From Saxidomus purpurata (lineage: Eukaryota > Mollusca > Bivalvia > Venerida > Veneridae), in contig JAFMSR010000015.1 of assembly GCA_022818135.1 (NCBI GenBank), positions 186,001-250,000 on the forward strand: DNA of 64,000 nt, given 5' to 3'. The position numbers and the translations under genes are program-made. The notes below the pieces were generated by a model. It saw only the letters and a list, made by a program, of their open reading frames with translations, made no database searches and had not been told where the DNA came from. Shown one piece after another: positions 57,401 to 64,000 of this stretch; the first letter of the stretch is position 1, and every line of letters begins with the position of its first letter.

Positions 57401-59220
57401 AATTGCTCTCAAGGTAACAGACAGATATCTACTGGGCCATACCTTTCACTTTAGAAATCTTAATTTGATAGGGATACATTTTTTCTGAGTCATATGTATA
57501 CATTCGTATACTGGGATATACCATGCTTATTGGGATATAGTTTGTTGACAAAATGCGAGACGTCACTGTCAAAAAATGATATGGTAGATATAGATATCTT
57601 GCATTTAAGAGTATTTACCCTATGTTAGGAGAGACATCTTTTTGGTTTATATAATAAAAGTTATTTCAGCTTTCAAAAGATATGTTAGTTTATAGCGCAT
57701 AGAGATATGGCTTATATTAGGGGTTTATCGTTGGTACCACAGAGGTATCTCCTGAACTATGAGAAATCGCTTCTTCCCACAGAAGTTTAGCATATTTAAG
57801 ATATTTTAGGTTTTCGGGAGGATAATGCTTAAGAATACAGAGAATCTCGCGCAGTTCAAGAAACACCCCGTTATAAACAGGTATCTTTTTCTATGGATGT
57901 TTTTACATGGTACATGGGACATCGGTTTTAAAGTATCATTCGAGAGATCTTTCAATAATATTAGATGGTATTCCCTTGGAAGGAAGACAACCCCCTAATT
58001 GACAGGACTATATCTGAACCTAATGAAGATATCCGGGCTATGTCATGAGAGGTCTTTATGGAGCAAGATATACCCTTTACATGATCAACATAGTAAATTG
58101 GCTTGCCTTAGGTCTGCGGATTAGTCTCAAGCTCTATTAAAAATTCGAAGAAAGCACAGTTCATAGGATTTGTTGGTTGAGCAACATGACCAGCAGATTA
58201 TGTGTAAGCCAGCTATTTCGTTAAATTAGACTTACTTGGGCATTGCTGTCCCATACTAGCCGTACAGGAGTTGATGAATGGAAATAATGTTTATTTATAT
58301 TTGTCGATCAGTTTGCTGGCTATATGCTAACAGGGTCAATTATCTTCCACAACGCCTGTCAATTTACGTTCGCACTAAACGTGACTGTTGGGGCAAAAAT
58401 TAATTGGTTTAAAGATTTTATTTAATGTTTTCGCGAATGTTCGATTGGTGAAATAAAAGTGATATCCACAGGTTTGAAACGGGATTACCATTTTTATTTT
58501 TCCCTGATTTTGCAATTTTGCCGGATTTTACGGCAAGTATGCCGAGCGTAATTAATGTGAAACCATGCTCTGTGACGTCTTCTGAAGGACGTCATTTGGC
58601 GATTTAAGATGACGTTTCCGGGAAATATCGTTATTTTATAGAAACACTTTAGTAGAGTTTTCTCATAAAATAAACAGAAAAATATCGTATACGTTTAAAA
58701 ACGATATCTTTCTATTTTGAACAGATAGTTGTCATTTTCTCGGGCGACATCAGTGTATAAAATATCTCATTAGTGATTGGGATATAGCTTTGAAAATATA
58801 ACGAGATGTTACCTGTTAAAAGAACAGATTATCCTCATATTTATATTGAGACCTTATCTCTGAAGTCCCGAGATATGAACCCCATTGTTAGGAGAATATC
58901 TCATATGATAATCTAAAACGACATGATCTTATAAGGGTTAAGCAAGATATCTTCGTTTTAATAAGATATCTCTTTTATCTAGAGATATCTTTGTATCAAT
59001 CGAGTTTTCCTGACCTTTAAGAGCATAGTGTCTCTTCCCACAATACAATTTGATATCATTTTGATAAATATCGTTCAATGATATAAGATAACTCTTAACA
59101 ATACAAAGATATCTCACGCAGTTGTAATTCCGTGAAGACATATATCAGTTTTATAAAAAAGTATGATACTTATTCGCATAGATAAATTTAAGTGGTACGC
59201 GATATATCTCTTTAGGTTAT
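57400..59220. repeat. Degenerate GATATC-array element copies
   Basis: Scattered GATATCT/AGATATC motifs recur as in the copies at 30.7 and 40.7 kb. One copy ends near 58100 with CATAGTAAATTGGCTTGCC, matching the GTAAATTGGTTCGCC flank of copy 2. A further degenerate block spans 58640-59220. Confidence 0.55.
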
Positions 59221-60735
59221 TTTCCCGAGAAAACTTTTGACAACATGTTTGCGATGATACCTTCCTAAAGCGCGGGTTAAAAGGAAGAGACCAAATTCAA
59301 TATATGACACAGAATAATTATTCACATACAATGGGGCAGGGAAGTATTGTCTTATCCCAGAACGTAGGAAAGGAAAAATAATCACATAGTCAACATTATA
59401 AATTGTTTAAGCCAATAAAAATACATCTGGGCTTAGCTTGCGCACCCGAACTACTTTCGAGTATTAACTGATATGTGGAACAAAATTATTTTACCAAGAT
59501 ACGACTTGACGGCGGTATAAAATAGCAATGTGAGCAAAGAATTATAAATTTATTCTGTACAATGTGTATAACTAAGGAAACCAAAAATATTCTGGGTTAC
59601 CTTGTAGTTGCATCGGTGAATCCGTTCACTGGGCCTTGACTCAGCGTTCCTCTCGGAAAAAGCCGGGTGATTTTACGCGTGAGGTCCATGTAAGATCCTC
59701 ATAATATCTTTTTTTTAGAGAAATTTATTTTTAGGTAAATATATATGTAATCGTTCGTAAATAACAAAGTTGTCAATGAAATAACATCGGAAATTTGAAA
59801 ATCAAACTACAAACTCTTATATCGAGCTCCGTACGTTTCCGTAAATTTCCGTAAATATCCGCACTTTTCCGTGATATGCATATGATTATCTTCCGTTATC
59901 GCTAGCATTAATTTCTAAAAAAAAAAAAATGTTAATGCAGCCCGTAAGCTATATACCGTCCGCAATGTTGAGTGTATGTTTTTTTTTTTTTTTATATGTT
60001 TTTATCATATGCGACATTCAAACAGAAATTATCTGGTCTCTTTTTACTTTCGAATAGCGCATGTTTACAGTTGTTATTCGCACATAGCACAGTTAAATTT
60101 CTTGCAGTGTTTGAAATGTGGTATGCTAACTTAGGCCCAGGGGACTTTCAGTCCCCAGGCCGAAAACGATGTCGAACCCTTCGAGTTTATTTGTCTGAAT
60201 CAAACCTGTGTCCGATATGGTTTCATTTTGCAATTTTTATATCTGTAAAATTTGAGTGGTCCTCAACACACTAAAGTGCATTTGTATGGCATATTTGTGC
60301 GCCGATATAGTTTTATAAAAAATGATATGTTACATTTTACGCAATATAATGCCGATCAGAGAATGTTCATAGTTCCTCATGTCTGTAATGGACGGTCGTA
60401 ATTGGTATGTTCCTGGTTCGACGAGTGTTTTTGCCTACTAAATAAGTTGTCTGCATACTCGCAGTGCTACTTCGTTGCCATGCAGTTCAGCTGGAACGGT
60501 TCTCTCCATTTAAATTTTCTCATTAAGCGCATTATATGTTATAGTGAATTGTAAGTAACAAATGAAAACTTTTCCCAAACACACTGCTATTGTTGTATAT
60601 AACATGGTAGCAAGTTCTTGAAGCAGCAACCTCTTGCATGCGTCATATGAACAAGTACTGTTCCTTAAGTAAGGTAGTGGGTGCTGCCTCTTATATAAAA
60701 GCTATTCTGCCCGCTAATACAATAAGAAAATTTAT
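59220..60735. other. Intergenic stretch
   Basis: A small hairpin (GGGGACT / AGTCCCC near 60140-60156) and A/T homopolymers at 59917-59990 are the only structures seen. ORF 59972-60274 has no motif. Confidence 0.45.
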
Positions 60736-60794
60736 CATTATTTTTGCGGGCCTTTAAACATAAACATTGCCTCCGTAACCGTAATACGAGAAGT

Positions 60795-62186
60795 ATTTAT
60801 TTTAGAGTTTTATCGTTGGTACCAGCTAATCCATATAACCAACGCCCCCAGAAGAGTTTTAGTTTTTTTAGGTTTCGGGGGATAGTGCAAGATACAGAAC
60901 GCTTCCCGTTCCAGAGACATCCCCTGGTTCCGGTCTTTAACATGCCAGGTGTACAGCACCGATACATCGGACCTCTGTTTTAGGTCTCATCCGAAAGTCC
61001 ATTAGTTATGTTAGTGGAGTAGTTAAGTTGTATTACATGCAACGATGTTGTTAAACTATTGGGAGTGGACATTGATTTTAGGTTATGAAAAGCCTTTTTG
61101 AACTAAAGAGCTGAGAAGGCTAATTTCATCATTTTAAACATTGATTTCAAACTTTCTTTTGACGTACATATTAAAAATATTTTCAAAAAAAGCGGCTCAA
61201 AAGCTGAATATTTTGAAAAGCTATGTAAACTTTATAGGCTGACAATGTTTCCTTCTTTTATCTTATCAAATTTTGACTTTTGTTCACTCACATGGCATTT
61301 TTGCTCAAAGCGAAATACTTCTAAAATTGAAAAAATACAGGAGTGAGCGTTGTTTATGAGGATTATTCAAGGTCATATATGTATATATGTCACTTCTAGA
61401 AATGGCAAAATCACCCTCTCTTCATATTCGGCGCATACGAACAATGGCCAATGGCGATTGAAACTTTTAAAATACTAAAAAAATCTTGCTCCACCTGTAC
61501 TGTCTGATCTTTTAATCAGAAAATCTACAAAATATAATTTAAGATATAGCAATATACTGCAGATATCTCAAGTCATTACCACGACATACGGTAAAAATTC
61601 ATTTAAATTTGCAGCACCAATGCTTTGAAACTCGTAACCTGAAACAACAAGACAAATAACAAATTTCAATCAGTTAAAAACTCGGATGTCTCTTTGGGAC
61701 GGAAATAACTGCAAATGTTGTGCATGTCAAAATTAATATAATTTTCATCTCTTTAATTTTGTCACAAAACTGGTTTGGCTTTAAATCACTAATACGTGTA
61801 TGTATGTATAAGTGACATACATATTGACAGATCTTTTATAATTTCAACTTTGTGTGTTATCTAGTATATATATATATACATGTATATGTTACCTTGTCAT
61901 TTCTCTTCAGCCTTCTTACAAGAGTTTTTATATGTTGTTAGTGTAATAGTCGTTTAAAAGCCCATTCAGGGCTGACTTTATTTGTTGTACCCTTGCCGAC
62001 TAAAAATAAAGCTTATCTTATCTTATTTTAGGAGCGGGGGATCGGACTTGTGATCCCTGCATTACAAGTTCAGCATGTTAACCACTAGACCATTGATCCG
62101 CTCCAGTGAAGAGATGTCAGTTAGTTAGTTAGTAAAGTTTAGAAAGGTCAGCGTCTACGAAGAGTTCTGTTGCCGACCCCAAATAA
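60795..62186 (-). mobile_element. SINE copy split by a LINE fragment
   Basis: 60798-61019 matches the body of the SINE at 23157-23464. The head resumes at 62031-62104 (minus strand GGAGCGGATCAATGGTCTAG). The outer flanks GAGAAGT (60788-60794 and 62187-62193) look like its target duplication inside the older repeat. The 82 bp at 62105-62186 are not in the other copy and are unexplained. Confidence 0.75.
61020..62030 (+). mobile_element. 5'-truncated LINE fragment inside the SINE
   Basis: A decayed reverse-transcriptase C-terminal region is readable with frameshifts: about 61258-61345 gives NFDFCSLTWHFC and SKIEKIQE. It ends AATAAAGCTTATCTTATC, a typical LINE 3' tail, directly at the SINE head. 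No full ORF remains. Confidence 0.75.
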
Positions 62187-62789
62187 GAGAAGTCCGTCTG
62201 GGTACACCATATATTGCGTCACAGTCCACAGCATGTGCACGCTTTATTCGTGTCATACGGCAGAAAAAGTGCCAAGCACTATATCAGCAAACGATCGATA
62301 ATTATTGGGGATTAGGAGTTAACGGACACAATTACGATTCGGTAGTGATGTGTCCTTGTTCAAGGTATTTACGGTACGACCTGGCATGCTCTCCCGTACA
62401 TGCCTCCTGGTAGTATCCGTAAATCATTGATGATCGATATATATGATTGGAAATTTGCCTAAGGGAGATACTGAAGTTGACGGCCCCCAAAAATTTCAAT
62501 AAATCGCCACACATCTGTACAAAGCCGAAGCGAACCAATCTCTCGCTCCCTTCCTATTATGTAATGCCGTTTTACAATTTTTTGCCGCTTAGCTTGTTAT
62601 TTCAGGCTCGAACAACTGTATCATCGCAAACAGACGTGCATCCGTTTTCAACGTCTTCATCCAGATTCAGCCAGGAGCATTCCGGCTTCAATATGATAGT
62701 TTTATAACGACTAAGTCATTGGAACATTACAACTCGCGTCTTGATTAAATCAATTATATATCTTAGTCCACAACGAATTGGTAGAAATC

Positions 62790-63977
62790 TTTGTAAATTA
62801 GGTCAATTAAATGTATACCACTCATTCATCCTGAGTGTCCAATTTTAACTATTGTCCTCTTACTTGGCATTTCTGTGGTGAAACATACACTAAAAAGATA
62901 GAGAAAATCCAAGAACGGGTATTACGTTTCATATAAGATGATTATTAATCTGAGTACAATTCTCTTTTATTTAGGTCTTAAGTACCCACTTTGAAGCTGC
63001 GAAGAATAAGGACAATAGCTCTTGAAGTTCATTAAATAATTAACAAACACGGTCCGGTATACATGTATCTCCATGACTTAGTAACAATAAAAGACAACAA
63101 TTATCATTTTAGGTACACAAATACAGCAAAACTTCCACAGGTAAAAACATCAAACTATGGTAGCAGATATTTCCGTTTCAGTGCTCCAAACTGCGATCAT
63201 TCGCTTCCTCAACATTTTAGAGATGAAACTAATTTCTCTCACTTCAGAAGCTTGATTAATGCCTGGGATGGGGAGGTCTGCTCCTGATCTATTTGTGCAT
63301 ATACACATTACAGTAATAGTCTATTATTTATTTGAGTTGCAGCCTAATTTCAGCTTTCAGTTCTGTCGTTCTCCTGCAGTTACTTGATTTATATATTTAT
63401 TATTTTGTGTAAGTTCATTGTATTACTTTGCTTGCAATCAGTTTGCTTTTGTTCATTATGTCATTCCCTACCTGTATGCACTGTGCCTGTATTGTAATGA
63501 TGTTTATTGTGAGGAAGTTGCTGATCAGTTCTTCGCAAATCTGATTTGGGGAGATGAATGTTCTTAAATCTTTTTTATCGGTCGCACTTTTGTGTTTCTT
63601 TTGTAATCCAGAGTCTTATTTCTCCATTTTATAGCAGTTTTTAGGCCCACATTTGTAGGCCAAGATCAGCGACTTCCACACAACTAGTTCATGTTTATAT
63701 CATGCTGGGCTTATTTTAGATTGTGTTTTCCATGTAATCTTATCTGTATCTGTATTTTGTTAATTTGATTCGCTTAGTGTGATAATATTATAACTAATCT
63801 AAAAAAAAAAAAATTTGCTATTTCTTATGACTATTGCATAGATTATTTGTTAGGTCGGTCAAAAGCTATATAGCTTATGTTTTCTGTGTTATTATATGAC
63901 ATACCGACAATAAATAAACTTTGTATTGTATTGTATTGTATTGTATTGTATTGTATTGTACTGTATTGTATTGTATT
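62790..63977 (+). mobile_element. Degenerate LINE 3' part with (TATTG)n tail
   Basis: 62841 onward reads NFNYCPLTWHFCG and KKIEKIQERVLRF before a stop. 63063-63287 is a 74-codon open remnant (YLHDLVTIKDNNYHFRY, YFRFSAP, FRSLINAWDGEVCS) typical of the extreme C-terminus of non-LTR reverse transcriptase proteins of the Jockey/CR1 type. A 3' UTR of ~600 bp ends AATAAATAAACTTTGTATTG with TATTG repeats to about 63977. It is inactive. Confidence 0.75.
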
Positions 63978-64000
63978 TAGTGAATTGTAATTAACAAAAG

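Noticed and set aside
62332..62707. Short ORFs on both strands near 62.4-62.7 kb
   Set aside because: They lie in dispersed repeat sequence and show no motif.

Overview
The window is animal nuclear DNA and most probably comes from a bivalve mollusc. It is AT-rich, its genes have many small GT-AG exons, and introns and intergenic space are packed with SINEs, LINE remnants, TIR transposons, 160-180 bp satellite-bearing elements and minisatellites. The mollusc assignment is inferred from this repeat style and from protein similarity recalled from memory; no search was run. There is no operon structure and no bacterial, phage or CRISPR content.

Layout. (1) About 1-19.1 kb, minus strand: eleven short coding exons give the first 420 residues of a CEP63/DEUP1-family centriolar coiled-coil protein. 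Its 3' part lies beyond position 1. Introns carry minisatellites, a higher-order satellite of ~166 bp monomers (13.6-15.5 kb) and a hAT-like transposon with a perfect 8-bp target duplication (16.2-17.4 kb). (2) 20.6-27.6 kb, plus strand: a complete five-exon COMMD2 gene (199 aa), divergent from CEP63. Its introns hold several SINEs, a TIR element and a truncated duplicate of exon 4. (3) 28-33 kb: divergent satellite blocks, an unusual repeat family built on the palindrome GAGATATCTC, and a homopolymer-rich segment that looks like bad consensus. (4) 34.0-35.6 kb, plus strand: a secreted coiled-coil C-type lectin reading frame interrupted by a 445-bp transposon-like insertion. (5) 36-48.5 kb: no supportable gene. 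It holds three minisatellites with 42-bp periods, a second GATATC-family copy, a SINE and possible promoter motifs. (6) 48.67-51.06 kb, plus strand: a 798-aa leucine-rich-repeat protein with a single coding exon. (7) 51.3-64 kb: minisatellites with insertions, degenerate GATATC-family copies, and a nest in which a SINE sits in an older repeat and a LINE fragment sits inside the SINE. The window ends with a second LINE 3' remnant.

The four genes do not form a pathway: a centriole/centrosome protein, a COMMD2 protein of the Commander complex family, a secreted lectin and an LRR scaffold. CEP63 and COMMD2 are head to head and may share a promoter region. I found no convincing new multi-gene system. 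The most distinctive items are the GAGATATCTC family, the frame-preserving insertion in the lectin, the higher-order satellite, the COMMD2 exon duplication and the layered SINE/LINE insertion. Several tandem arrays show clustered deletions that look like long-read consensus error, so repeat lengths should be treated with caution.
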